Positions 5,064 to 5,109 of a stretch of 5,109 nt of DNA are shown here, piece by piece. The stretch is from an uncultured Paenibacillaceae bacterium (GTDB taxonomy: Bacteria > Bacillota > Bacilli > Aneurinibacillales > Aneurinibacillaceae), in assembly GCA_937874515.1 (NCBI GenBank), contig CALNBV010000229.1:1-5109 (forward strand). Direction: 5' to 3'. How positions within the stretch are numbered: the first letter of the stretch is position 1; every line of letters starts with the position of its first letter. The notes under the pieces are model-generated. The model made no database searches, was not told where the DNA came from, and was given only the letters and a program-made list of their open reading frames with translations. The position numbers and the translations under genes are program-made.

Positions 5064-5109
5064 AAGGCTTCACCTGCGCCTTAAAGGCTTGGCGAAGCCA
5101 AGTTTTCTT
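5064..5109. other. Paired hairpins at the window edge (possible terminator)
   Basis: CTTGGC (5088-5093) and GCCAAG (5097-5102) form a 6-bp stem with a GAA loop followed by TTTTCTT to the window edge, like a terminator or attenuator. AAGGC (5064-5068) can pair with GCCTT (5078-5082). GGCTTC (5066-5071) can alternatively pair with GAAGCC (5094-5099), which excludes the terminal stem. On the minus strand all frames from the edge close within 50 bases, so the end of a minus-strand gene entering from the right is possible. The segment is too short to name. Confidence 0.4.

Noticed and set aside
5062..5109. C-terminal 15 codons of a minus-strand transposase
   Set aside because: The frame is open from the edge to TAG at 5062, but the segment is too short and unrecognised to assign.

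Overview
The window looks like a chromosomal stretch from an AT-rich, Gram-positive, Bacillus-like (Bacillales) organism. The grounds are strong purine-rich ribosome binding sites before most genes, Rho-independent hairpin-plus-T terminators between almost every gene, a YmaF-family histidine-rich protein of the Bacillus type, and a signal peptide typical of Firmicutes. No rRNA, tRNA, CRISPR array or complete insertion sequence was seen.

Layout. Bases 3-845 (+) are the 3' part of a gene for a TPR protein with a C-terminal winged-helix-like domain, closed by a terminator at 859-892. Bases 929-2169 (+) are a decayed metallopeptidase gene of the MH-clan type (M20/M28/M42-like), with an in-frame stop at 1736 and an internal deletion plus frameshift near 1980-1990. 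Bases 2230-2595 (-) encode a YmaF-family protein whose ribosome binding site and start codon lie in a 9-bp inverted repeat. Bases 2640-2770 hold no gene I can support but contain an isolated SD-like motif and a very strong terminator. A good sigma-A promoter (2769-2797) then drives a 54-aa unknown ORF (2833-2997, +). Bases 3125-3718 (+) encode a secreted beta/gamma-crystallin-like protein. It converges, across a shared hairpin terminator (3746-3777), on a helix-turn-helix/Uma2 nuclease-like fusion (3778-4536, -).

The most interesting element is at the right end. A 71-aa peptide (4741-4956, +, GTG start) has a KLFIEEL leader motif and three exact 13-residue repeats, each beginning with the pattern TTxxxxEE followed by GG. 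This combination is the hallmark of plesiocin-type graspetide (omega-ester RiPP) precursors, whose Thr and Glu side chains are joined by an ATP-grasp ligase. It has a candidate promoter (4636-4664) divergent from that of the Uma2 gene and is followed at once by a terminator (4984-5020). No ATP-grasp ligase is encoded inside the window, so the modifying enzyme must lie beyond 5109 or elsewhere in the genome.

The genes do not form one operon: nearly every one has its own terminator, and strands alternate. Together with the pseudogene, the unexplained SD relic and the small ORFs, this suggests an accessory, turning-over region rather than a conserved housekeeping cluster.
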